The translations under genes were made by a program, and so were the position numbers. From positions 186,001 to 250,000 of the forward strand of contig URSC01000001.1 in the NCBI GenBank assembly GCA_900550465.1: a DNA stretch of 64,000 nucleotides, written 5' to 3'. The DNA comes from an uncultured Alistipes sp. GTDB lineage: Bacteria > Bacteroidota > Bacteroidia > Bacteroidales > UBA932. Below are positions 52,326-60,284 of the stretch, in pieces (the first letter of the stretch is position 1; every line of letters begins with the position of its first letter). The notes beneath the pieces were generated by a model that saw only the letters and a program-made list of their open reading frames with translations, was not told the DNA's origin and did not search any database.

Positions 52326-53936
52326 ATGGATAGAATTTTAGAGCAAAACGACACACTTTTCAAGCTGTTCGAATACTCCGCAGCAAGATGGCACGGACGC
52401 CCGATGGCATCGTATATCGACGGCACTCAGGCCTACACCTACTGCTCGTTCCAGGAGAAGGTCCTGAAGATGTCCGTCCTGCTGGCCCGTCATCATGTCT
52501 ACGGCGGCAAGGTGGCCATCCTGGCCGAGAACTGCCCCAACTGGACGGTGGCCTTCTTCGCCAGTGCCGCCATGGGCCGTATAGCCGTGCCCATCCTTCC
52601 AGCCAGTTCGCAGATGGAGGTGTCGAACATCCTGGATCACTCCGAGTCGGAGGCCCTCTTCGTTTCAGCACGTCAGTTGCGAAAAGTAGAGGAGGGTCTG
52701 CGCAAGAAGATGAAACTCATCGTAGACATCGATACGCTCGATGTCATCTCCACCCAGAATAACGGAGAAACGGAACAGAACAGGAAAGTGGCGGCACGGA
52801 ATGCCGCTCCACAGCCCAACGACCTCGCTGTCATTATCTACACTTCGGGTACATCCGGCTCCCCGAAAGGGGTTATGCTCAGCCATGGAAATCTCATACA
52901 CAGCATCCTGGAGGCCTGGCATGCTCAGAAAGCAGGTTATAGGGACAGGTGGCTTTCGATACTGCCGATGGCTCACGCCTACGAGATGGCCCTCGGGATG
53001 CTGTATCCTCTAAGCGTCGGTGCCCAGGTGTATTATCTGAAAGGAATGCCCGTACCGTCGGTGCTTTTAGAGGCCATGAGGCAGGTCCGCCCGACCATCA
53101 TCCTGACCGTCCCGCTCATCATCGAGAAGGTCTACAAATCGGTATGCCGGACGGTGGATGCCGACAGGCGCCTTAGCCTGATGCGGCGCCGCGCTCCCTG
53201 GCTGCTGGACATCCTTCTCGGGGCGAAACTTCGGAAAATGACGGGCGGCTGCCTGAAGTTCTTCGGTATCGGCGGAGCGAAGCTCAGTCCCGGGGTGGAG
53301 GCCTTCCTGCACCGGATACATTTCCCATACGCCATCGGCTACGGCCTGACGGAGACGGCGCCGCTGGTATGCAACGCCTGTATGGGCAGGACCCGGGTAG
53401 GCTCCATCGGGATACCGGCATACGGGGTGGAGGTCCGTCTGGACAATGTGGATCCTGCGACGGGAGAGGGGGAGATAGTGGCCCGGGGCCGCAATGTGAT
53501 GCTGGGCTATTACAAGGACCCCTCCCGCACGGCAAAGGCAATCCGGCAGGACGGATGGTTCCATACAGGAGACCTTGCGGCAATGGACGCCAAGGGTCGG
53601 TTCTACATCCGCGGGAGGCTCAACAACGTCATCCTCGGAGCCACCGGAGAGAACATTTACCCCGAAGAAATAGAATTTGTAATCAACTCATACCCAGGGG
53701 TGGGAGAGTCCTTGGTAGTGGAGCGGGGCAGGGACCTCGTCGGACTGGTCCACATGGAGGAGGGGGCCGAGCACGGCTCATTGGCCGATGCCGCCAAGTC
53801 CATTCTCGAATACGTCAACAAACGGGTTAACAAGCAGAGCACCCTCGCCCGTATCGAGATGCTCACCGAACCCTTCAAGAAGACCGCGACCCAGAAGATC
53901 CGCCGCTTTCTCTACATGACCCCCTCACACGCATAA
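52326..53936 (+). CDS. AMP-forming acyl-CoA ligase (long-chain fatty acid type)
   Basis: 536 residues of the ANL superfamily: AMP-binding P-loop IIYTSGTSGSPKGVMLSHGN near 170-190, GYGLTETAPLVCNACM (A5 region) near 338, HTGDLAAMDAKGRFYIRGRL (A7/A8) near 417, and a C-terminal lid ending KKTATQKIRRFL with the catalytic Lys. It activates a fatty or aryl acid to acyl-AMP and then acyl-CoA. It stands alone with a long-loop terminator behind it. Several such genes are usual per genome; the specific acid is not predictable. Confidence 0.9.
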   Translation: MDRILEQNDTLFKLFEYSAARWHGRPMASYIDGTQAYTYCSFQEKVLKMSVLLARHHVYGGKVAILAENCPNWTVAFFASAAMGRIAVPILPASSQMEVSNILDHSESEALFVSARQLRKVEEGLRKKMKLIVDIDTLDVISTQNNGETEQNRKVAARNAAPQPNDLAVIIYTSGTSGSPKGVMLSHGNLIHSILEAWHAQKAGYRDRWLSILPMAHAYEMALGMLYPLSVGAQVYYLKGMPVPSVLLEAMRQVRPTIILTVPLIIEKVYKSVCRTVDADRRLSLMRRRAPWLLDILLGAKLRKMTGGCLKFFGIGGAKLSPGVEAFLHRIHFPYAIGYGLTETAPLVCNACMGRTRVGSIGIPAYGVEVRLDNVDPATGEGEIVARGRNVMLGYYKDPSRTAKAIRQDGWFHTGDLAAMDAKGRFYIRGRLNNVILGATGENIYPEEIEFVINSYPGVGESLVVERGRDLVGLVHMEEGAEHGSLADAAKSILEYVNKRVNKQSTLARIEMLTEPFKKTATQKIRRFLYMTPSHA

Positions 53937-53965
53937 GTACTTACTCTTTATTCCGTACTTCGAGT

Positions 53966-54042
53966 CACCGGAGCAGGATCTCAGTCCGTATCAGTTAGGA
54001 CAATGTGGTTTTAGTGTCCAGTTTCTCCGGTGATTCTTTTTT
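53966..54042 (+). terminator. probable terminator after the acyl-CoA ligase
   Basis: CACCGGAG (53966-53973) pairs with CTCCGGTG (54025-54032), with an inner GGACA/TGTCC pair, followed by ATTCTTTTTT. It separates the ligase from the B12-regulated operon. Confidence 0.55.
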
Positions 54043-54165
54043 GGTGAAAACGGAAATTTGTCAGGACCGCAGGATTTTCAGTGTATTTTCCAGCCCACTG
54101 TTGAAAACTTGTTAAGAAGTATTTTCCCCTATGGCGCAGATATGCGGTTAAATCTTATACATTTG

Positions 54166-54345
54166 CGGACGAATCGGGTTCCGGAAGGGACATCCGTCCC
54201 GGAGGATGAAAAGGGAACTCCTGTGAGAATCAGGGACTATACCCGTAGCTGTAAGTTCCGTAATCAAGCCGTACTTTCTATAGGCCACTGTCTGAGACAT
54301 GACGGGAAGGCGTGCGGCTGGAACGAGTCAGAAGACCTGCCCGGT
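54166..54345 (+). ncRNA. cobalamin riboswitch (locus 2)
   Basis: Shows the conserved blocks AAAAGGGAACTCCTGTGAGA, ATCAGGGACTATACCCGTAG, GCCACTG (54282-54288), GGGAAGGC, and the B12 box GTCAGAAGACCTGCCC. A -7 box TACATTTG lies at 54158-54165 directly before it. It controls nrdD and the genes behind. The RNA ends about 130 bases before the nrdD ATG; that stretch probably holds the expression platform. Confidence 0.93.
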
Positions 54346-54475
54346 CGTATTACAGGTGCGAGCCTTCGGGAACAGAGGCGGGCCGGCGATGACTCTCATG
54401 TACAATGACACTGTCCTCAATCGGTATGCTTCGGGCTCTGCCTGGCAATATGGAAATCTTAATAAGCATAACGAT

Positions 54476-56566
54476 ATGAGCGCATCAGAAATCAAAATCG
54501 TAAAGAGGGACGGCAAGGAAGTTCCGTTCTCTATCGGGAAAATCCGCCTGGCGGTATCCAAGGCTTTCCTGTCAGTCGGGGCATACGCCACCGACGAGGA
54601 TCTTACGGCTGTACTCAGCCGGGTGCACATCTATGACGGTATAACCGTAGAAGAAATTCAGAATCAGGTGGAAACAGCTCTGATGGCGGAGAAATACTTC
54701 GCTGTTGCCAAGAGTTACATGCTCTACCGCCAGAGGCATACTGAGGACCGGGAAGACAGGCGCAAGCTGGAGTTCCTGCTCGACTACTGCAATGCGCAGA
54801 ACGCCGCTACCGGCTCAAAATACGATGCCAACGCCAATGTGGAGCACAAGAACATAGCCACCCTCATCGGCGAGCTGCCCAAGCAGAACTTCATCCGCGT
54901 GAACCGCCGCATGCTCACTGACCGTATCCGGGAGATGTACGGCAAGGAGCTTGCCGACAGGTATCTCTACCTGCTGAACAATCATTTCATATACAAGAAC
55001 GACGAAACCTCGATGGCCAACTACTGCGCCTCGATCACCATGTACCCGTGGCTGCTCAACGGTACGATAGACATAGGGGGCAACTCTACCTGTCCCACGA
55101 ACCTCAAGTCTTTCTGCGGCGGCTTCATCAATATGGTATTCATGGTATCCTCGATGCTCTCAGGAGCCTGCGCCACTCCGGAGTTCCTGATGTACATGGA
55201 CTATTTTATCCGGCAGGAATACGGGGATGACTACTGGCGGCATCCGGACGAGGTGGTGGACCTTTCCTCACACCGCCGCAGCATCGACAAGGTGATTACC
55301 GACTGCTTCGAGCAGGTAGTGTATTCCATCAACCAGCCCACCGGTGCCCGCAACTACCAGGCAGTATTCTGGAACATCTCCTACTATGACCGTTATTATT
55401 TCGAGGCTCTCTTCGGAGAGTTCCGTTTCCCAGACGGCAGTCAGCCGCAGTGGGCCTCCCTGTCCTGGCTGCAGAAGCGCTTTATGAAGTGGTTCAACCG
55501 GGAGCGCACCCGCACGGTGCTCACATTCCCGGTAGAAACCATGGCCCTGCTTTCAAAAGACGATGACGTAATGGATCCGGAATGGGGAGATTTTACAGCT
55601 CAGATGTATTCCGAGGGACATTCGTTCTTCACCTATATCAGTGACAACGCGGACTCCCTCTCATCCTGTTGCCGTCTCCGCAACGAGATACAGGATAATG
55701 GGTTCAGCTATACTCTCGGGGCAGGAGGGGTGTCCACCGGCTCGAAGAGCGTCCTGACCATCAATCTCAACCGCTGCATCCAGCACGCCGCCCGCAACGG
55801 CATGCACTACATGACATTCCTGCGCGAGGTGACCGACCTGGTCCATAAGGTCCAGACAGCCTATAACGAGAACCTGAAATACCTGCAGCAGAAGGGGATG
55901 CTGCCACTGTTCGATGCCGGCTACATCAATATGGCCCGTCAGTATCTCACCATAGGGGTGAACGGCCTGGTGGAGGCAGCTGAGTTTCTAGGTCTAAGGA
56001 TTGACGACAATGATGAATACGCTGCATTCGTAGGGGAGGTGCTCGGTATGATAGAGGAGTACAACCGCAAATACCGGACCCCGGAGCTGATGTTCAACTG
56101 CGAGATGATACCGGCCGAGAATGTGGGGGTCAAGCATGCCAAGTGGGACCGCGAGGACGGTTATGCAGTGCCCCGGGACTGCTACAATTCCTATTTCTAT
56201 AAAGTAGAGGATGACTCTCTCAATGTCATTGACAAATTCCGTCTCCACGGATGCCGCTACATATCCCACCTGACCGGAGGCTCGGCCCTGCACCTCAACC
56301 TTGAGGACCATCTGTCCAGGGAACAGTACCGCCAGCTGCTGCGCGTGGCGGCCGTGGAAGGCTGCAACTATTTTACCTTCAATATTCCCAACACGGTTTG
56401 CAACAAATGCGGGCACATCGACAAGCGGTACCTGCACGAGTGCCCCGAATGTCATTCGGACGATGTGGATTACCTCACCCGCGTCATCGGCTACATGAAG
56501 CGCGTATCCAACTTTTCGGCTGCCAGGCAGAAAGAAGCAGCCAGGAGATATTACGGCACAATGTAA
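54476..56566 (+). CDS. nrdD: class III anaerobic ribonucleoside-triphosphate reductase (copy 2)
   Basis: 696 residues from ATG 54476 (MSASEIKIVKRDGKEVPFSI). An upstream open frame runs back into the riboswitch and is not translated by family comparison. ATP-cone, barrel with SLSSCCRLRNEIQDNGFSYT, zinc site CNKCGHIDKRYLHECPEC, and glycyl-radical loop RVIGYMKR with Gly672. Same activity as copy 1: B12-independent reduction of ribonucleoside triphosphates under anaerobic conditions. First gene after the second cobalamin riboswitch, in DNA with the local, higher G+C character, so this is probably the resident copy. Confidence 0.95.
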   Translation: MSASEIKIVKRDGKEVPFSIGKIRLAVSKAFLSVGAYATDEDLTAVLSRVHIYDGITVEEIQNQVETALMAEKYFAVAKSYMLYRQRHTEDREDRRKLEFLLDYCNAQNAATGSKYDANANVEHKNIATLIGELPKQNFIRVNRRMLTDRIREMYGKELADRYLYLLNNHFIYKNDETSMANYCASITMYPWLLNGTIDIGGNSTCPTNLKSFCGGFINMVFMVSSMLSGACATPEFLMYMDYFIRQEYGDDYWRHPDEVVDLSSHRRSIDKVITDCFEQVVYSINQPTGARNYQAVFWNISYYDRYYFEALFGEFRFPDGSQPQWASLSWLQKRFMKWFNRERTRTVLTFPVETMALLSKDDDVMDPEWGDFTAQMYSEGHSFFTYISDNADSLSSCCRLRNEIQDNGFSYTLGAGGVSTGSKSVLTINLNRCIQHAARNGMHYMTFLREVTDLVHKVQTAYNENLKYLQQKGMLPLFDAGYINMARQYLTIGVNGLVEAAEFLGLRIDDNDEYAAFVGEVLGMIEEYNRKYRTPELMFNCEMIPAENVGVKHAKWDREDGYAVPRDCYNSYFYKVEDDSLNVIDKFRLHGCRYISHLTGGSALHLNLEDHLSREQYRQLLRVAAVEGCNYFTFNIPNTVCNKCGHIDKRYLHECPECHSDDVDYLTRVIGYMKRVSNFSAARQKEAARRYYGTM

Positions 56567-56577
56567 AGGACGTCCCC

Positions 56578-58224
56578 ATGAGATACTACAACTGCGACAT
56601 CGTCTTCGCCGAAATTCCGGACGAGACCACTCTGGCAATAAACATAACCGGCTGCCCGAACGGCTGTCCCGGCTGTCACAGCCCTCACCTTCAGCGTGAC
56701 GGGGGCACGGAACTGGACGAGACTGAACTGGATTTCCTCCTCAGCCGTTACGGCCGGGACGTAACATGCATCTGCTTCATGGGCGGAGATGCCAGCCCCC
56801 GGGAGGTGGAGCGGCTTGCCGGCTGGCTCCATACCGTGGCCCCGTCCCTGCGTACCGCTTGGTATTCCGGCCGCAGCGAACTGCCGGAAGATATTGACCC
56901 AGCCGTATTCGATTATATCAAGACCGGCCCTTACATCGAAGCACAGGGTCCTCTGACCAGCCGCACCACCAACCAGCGGCTGTACCGCGTGACAGACGGA
57001 CATCTGCAGGATATCACAGGACGGTTCTGGAAAAAGAGCCCCTTCCTGTCCGGAACCGTTTCCGGCATAGTCGCCGTCGTGCTTCTGTGTCTGTGCCTGC
57101 TGCTGCCTGCATCCTGCGGACATCGCACCGGGACAACAGCCGGTGAGAGCTCTGCTGCCGCTGATGCAGGCACACCGCTTCCGGATACCGTTAAGGTTAA
57201 ATATGCCGAAGGATTCCGACTGATACCGGAGGACGGATATACCCTCCTGGAACTTTCTGACCCCCAAGCCTCAGACAGCAGTATGGTGACCCGTATCGCC
57301 CTGGTACCCAAAGGAACGGATGTCAAGGGCATACCAGGGCAGTATGACATCGTTCGAGTCCCTGTCTCCAGGGTAGTATGCATGACATCCCTGCAGCTCT
57401 CCAACATCCTGCTGCTCGGAAGGGCTGACGCCGTAGTGGGTGTGACATCAGTACGTCATCTGCATGATTCGGTAATGAACAGCAGAATAGCCCGGGGGAA
57501 GACAAGAAGGATAGGCATCGAGGGCAATTTCGACAACGAGGTGATAATGGGTATAGATCCTGACCTTATCATCATATCTCCCTACAAGAGGGGAGGGTAC
57601 GATGCTCTCCGCAATGTCGGGATTCCTTTGCTTCCGCATTACGGATATAAGGAGACAGATCCACTGGGTCAGGCAGAATGGATAAAATGCGCAGGAGTAC
57701 TTCTGGGCTGCTCATCCCTCGCTGATTCACTATTCGACGGCATAGAGCAGAGATACAATGCACTGGCAGAGAAGGTCCGCTGTTCGGTCACTGACCGTCC
57801 AAAAGTATTCTCAGGGGAGATGCGGGGCGGCAACTGGTATGCCGTGGGAGGCCGGAGCTATCTCGCCCGTATTTTCAAGGACGCCGGTGCGGATTATTTT
57901 CTGAAGGATGACACCCGTTCTGGAGGGGTGGTCATGGACTTCGAGCAAGTGTACTCACAGGCAGCGGACGCACAGTTCTGGAGGATTCTAAACAGTTTCA
58001 ACGGACAGTTCTCGTATGCGGCACTAGGAGCAGAAGATGTCCGCTACAAGGATTTCAGGGCATGGAAGGAGAGGGGAGTGGTCTACTGCAACCTCAGAGA
58101 GGTCCCTTTCTACGAAGTTACGCCGGTGGAGCCGGATGTTGTCCTGGCCGATTTTATCAAGGCTTTCCATCCGGATCTGCTGCCTGACCATGAACCTGTA
58201 TATTACGAACTTCTTAAACAATAG
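56578..58224 (+). CDS. nrdG-btuF: NrdG activase fused in frame to a BtuF-type lipoprotein
   Basis: 548 residues in one frame from ATG 56578, 11 bases after nrdD. Residues 1-151 are a complete NrdG: NITGCPNGCPGCHSPHLQ (radical SAM CxxxCxxC), CFMGGDASPREV, and the usual end ITGRFW (W151). Without a stop codon the frame continues KKSPFLSG, a hydrophobic stretch (IVAVVLLCLCLLLPASC) with lipobox Cys180, then a 368-residue BtuF-like binding protein (VVCMTSLQLSNILLLGRADA, DPDLIIISPYKRGGYD, SGEMRGGNWYAVGG). NrdG acts in the cytoplasm and BtuF in the periplasm. The lipoprotein signal would span the membrane, and signal peptidase II could separate the two. In locus 1 the same genes are separate. The fusion is seen directly; its fate in the cell is inferred. 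Confidence 0.88.
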   Translation: MRYYNCDIVFAEIPDETTLAINITGCPNGCPGCHSPHLQRDGGTELDETELDFLLSRYGRDVTCICFMGGDASPREVERLAGWLHTVAPSLRTAWYSGRSELPEDIDPAVFDYIKTGPYIEAQGPLTSRTTNQRLYRVTDGHLQDITGRFWKKSPFLSGTVSGIVAVVLLCLCLLLPASCGHRTGTTAGESSAAADAGTPLPDTVKVKYAEGFRLIPEDGYTLLELSDPQASDSSMVTRIALVPKGTDVKGIPGQYDIVRVPVSRVVCMTSLQLSNILLLGRADAVVGVTSVRHLHDSVMNSRIARGKTRRIGIEGNFDNEVIMGIDPDLIIISPYKRGGYDALRNVGIPLLPHYGYKETDPLGQAEWIKCAGVLLGCSSLADSLFDGIEQRYNALAEKVRCSVTDRPKVFSGEMRGGNWYAVGGRSYLARIFKDAGADYFLKDDTRSGGVVMDFEQVYSQAADAQFWRILNSFNGQFSYAALGAEDVRYKDFRAWKERGVVYCNLREVPFYEVTPVEPDVVLADFIKAFHPDLLPDHEPVYYELLKQ

Positions 58225-58230
58225 AGAAAG

Positions 58231-59265
58231 ATGGAAAAACGCAGGCTCTGGTTTTTCATACCTCTGGCAGTTCTGATTCTGCTGTCCGCTGCGGCCAATC
58301 TGCTCATAGGCTCGGTAAATATTCCGGTTGCAGACGTACTCAGGATACTGGCTGGAAACAGTGCGGACAATGAGATATGGACCAATATCATCTTCAAGTC
58401 CAGACTGCCGCAGACCGTGATTGCGGTAATGGCCGGAGCCGGACTTGCTGTAAGCGGACTGCTGATGCAGACTGTATTCCGCAATCCTCTTGCGGATCCA
58501 TCCGTGCTGGGTGTAAGTTCCGGAGCCAGTCTCGGTGTGGCCTGCGTAGTGCTCATGTCGGGCATCTGGGGCCAGGCTCTAAGCCGGCTGGGGTATATAG
58601 GTGACGTTGCCGTCACTATAGCCGCAATAGCCGGGGCAATGGCGGTGATGGCTCTGATAGTATTCATCTCCGGCCGTGTCAGAGGCAATGTCACGCTGCT
58701 TATCATCGGCGTTATGATCGGCTACGTGGCCAATGCCGTGATAGGAGTGATGAAGTTTTTCAGCGTGGAGGAGGATATCCGCGCCTACGTCATCTGGGGT
58801 CTGGGCAGTTTTTCCCGCGTATCAGGAGACCAGGTTCAGGTATTCGCAGCCATGATGTGTGTGCTGCTGCCGCTGTCCATGCTGCTGGTCAAGACGCTCA
58901 ATCTGATGCTGCTCGGTCAGAGTTATGCCCGTAATCTTGGACTGGATGTCAAGCGTTCACGTCTTCTTGTCATTTCCACAGCAGGAATTCTTACGGCAGT
59001 GGTGACTGCCTACTGCGGCCCGGTAATGTTCCTCGGACTGGCGGTCCCTCATCTGTGCCGCGGCATGTTCTCCACCTCCGACCACAAGGTTTTGATGCCG
59101 GCTACCATGCTGTGCGGTGCCGCACTGGCTCTGTGCTGCAACATTATAGCCCGTATGCCCGGTTTCGAGGGAGTCCTTCCGGTCAATTCCGTAACGGCTC
59201 TTGTCGGTGCTCCCGTAGTCATATCCGTCCTGTACCGCAGACGTAAAAATGAAATGAACGAATAA
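58231..59265 (+). CDS. btuC: cobalamin ABC transporter permease (copy 2)
   Basis: 344 residues, BtuC/FecCD family with about ten membrane helices. Matching blocks: AVSGLLMQTVFRNPLADPSV, LGVSSGASLGVACV, MLLGQSYARNLGLDVKRSRL, CGPVMFLGLAVPHLCRGMF. It lies 6 bases after the NrdG-BtuF frame, and its stop overlaps the btuD start by one base (TAATG). Forms the inner-membrane pore for B12 with the following ATPase. Confidence 0.92.
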   Translation: MEKRRLWFFIPLAVLILLSAAANLLIGSVNIPVADVLRILAGNSADNEIWTNIIFKSRLPQTVIAVMAGAGLAVSGLLMQTVFRNPLADPSVLGVSSGASLGVACVVLMSGIWGQALSRLGYIGDVAVTIAAIAGAMAVMALIVFISGRVRGNVTLLIIGVMIGYVANAVIGVMKFFSVEEDIRAYVIWGLGSFSRVSGDQVQVFAAMMCVLLPLSMLLVKTLNLMLLGQSYARNLGLDVKRSRLLVISTAGILTAVVTAYCGPVMFLGLAVPHLCRGMFSTSDHKVLMPATMLCGAALALCCNIIARMPGFEGVLPVNSVTALVGAPVVISVLYRRRKNEMNE

Positions 59266-60284
59266 TGCACAACGATACAGTCATACTCGAAAGCCTCAGT
59301 ATAGGCTACCGCCACAAAGGTCATGTCCGCCTGGTTTGCAGCGGACTCGGGGCTTCCCTGCGCAGCGGGCAGCTCACATGTCTGCTGGGCTGCAACGGAG
59401 TTGGAAAATCAACCCTTCTGAAGACTCTGTCCGCCTTTATTCCGCCGCTAGATGGAGAAATCATACTTGCCGGACGCCCTCTCTCCGGATATTCTCCAAA
59501 AGAACTCTCCCGCCTGCTCGGAGTAGTTCTCACCGAACGGGTCGCTGTGGACAACATGACTGTGATGGAACTTATCGGAACCGGCCGCAGCCCCTATACC
59601 GGATTCTGGGGAAGACTTACACCGGAAGACCATGCGGCAGTGCATGAGGCTGTCCGGATGGTGGGCATAGAGTCTCTGCAGGACAGAATGGTTCAGACAC
59701 TGTCGGACGGAGAAAGACAGAAAGTCATGATCGCCAAAGCCCTGGCCCAGCATACACCTGTCATACTCCTGGATGAGCCGACGGCTTTTCTCGATTACCC
59801 GAGCAAGGTCGAGATCATGCAGCTGCTCCATACCCTTACCCGTGATACAGGAAAAAGCGTTTTTCTGTCAACGCACGATGTGGATCTGGCTCTGCAGGTG
59901 GCGGACTGTGTCTGGCTGATGAAGCGGGACGGCCCACTCAGAACAGGCTCTCCTGAGGATCTGGCTATCGAGGGTGTTCTGGAGGATTTTTTCCCGGACC
60001 GGAATGTAACTTTCGACAAGGCGGAAGGAGCTTTCAGAATCAAGTACCGTTTTACCGGCAGCATAGCAGTCTCTGGTAAGGGACAACGGCTTCAGATGGT
60101 TTCGAAAGCATTGAGACGCAATGAAATAGAACCGATAATCATCAGTCCCGGCAAGATACCGTCTTCCGGTATGTCGGGACAATGGATAGAGGCCGGCGAA
60201 TCTTCATTCCGCCTTCATCTCACAGACGGAAAAGTTTATGAGACAGACTCTGTCAGCGGTCTGCTCTCAGCCCTGGGGCTCTGA
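59265..60284 (+). CDS. btuD: cobalamin ABC transporter ATPase with C-terminal extension
   Basis: 339 residues. A normal ATPase occupies about 1-255: Walker A GCNGVGKSTLLKTLSA, signature LSDGERQK, Walker B VILLDEPTAFLD. An extra region of about 80 residues follows (FTGSIAVSGKGQRLQMVSKA, LRRNEIEPIIISPGKIPSSG) that the locus 1 homolog lacks. It could be a regulatory or corrinoid-sensing domain; I do not recognise it. The last 18 bases overlap the end of the convergent cobK-cbiD gene. Confidence 0.9.
   Translation: MHNDTVILESLSIGYRHKGHVRLVCSGLGASLRSGQLTCLLGCNGVGKSTLLKTLSAFIPPLDGEIILAGRPLSGYSPKELSRLLGVVLTERVAVDNMTVMELIGTGRSPYTGFWGRLTPEDHAAVHEAVRMVGIESLQDRMVQTLSDGERQKVMIAKALAQHTPVILLDEPTAFLDYPSKVEIMQLLHTLTRDTGKSVFLSTHDVDLALQVADCVWLMKRDGPLRTGSPEDLAIEGVLEDFFPDRNVTFDKAEGAFRIKYRFTGSIAVSGKGQRLQMVSKALRRNEIEPIIISPGKIPSSGMSGQWIEAGESSFRLHLTDGKVYETDSVSGLLSALGL

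Noticed and set aside
54299..54475. N-terminal extension of nrdD by 59 codons
   Set aside because: The extension covers the B12 box of the riboswitch, and family members begin with the ATP-cone close to the ATG at 54476.
56398..56577. N-terminal extension of the NrdG-BtuF frame by 60 codons
   Set aside because: It lies inside the zinc and glycyl-radical coding region of nrdD in another frame; ATG 56578 fits the NrdG start.
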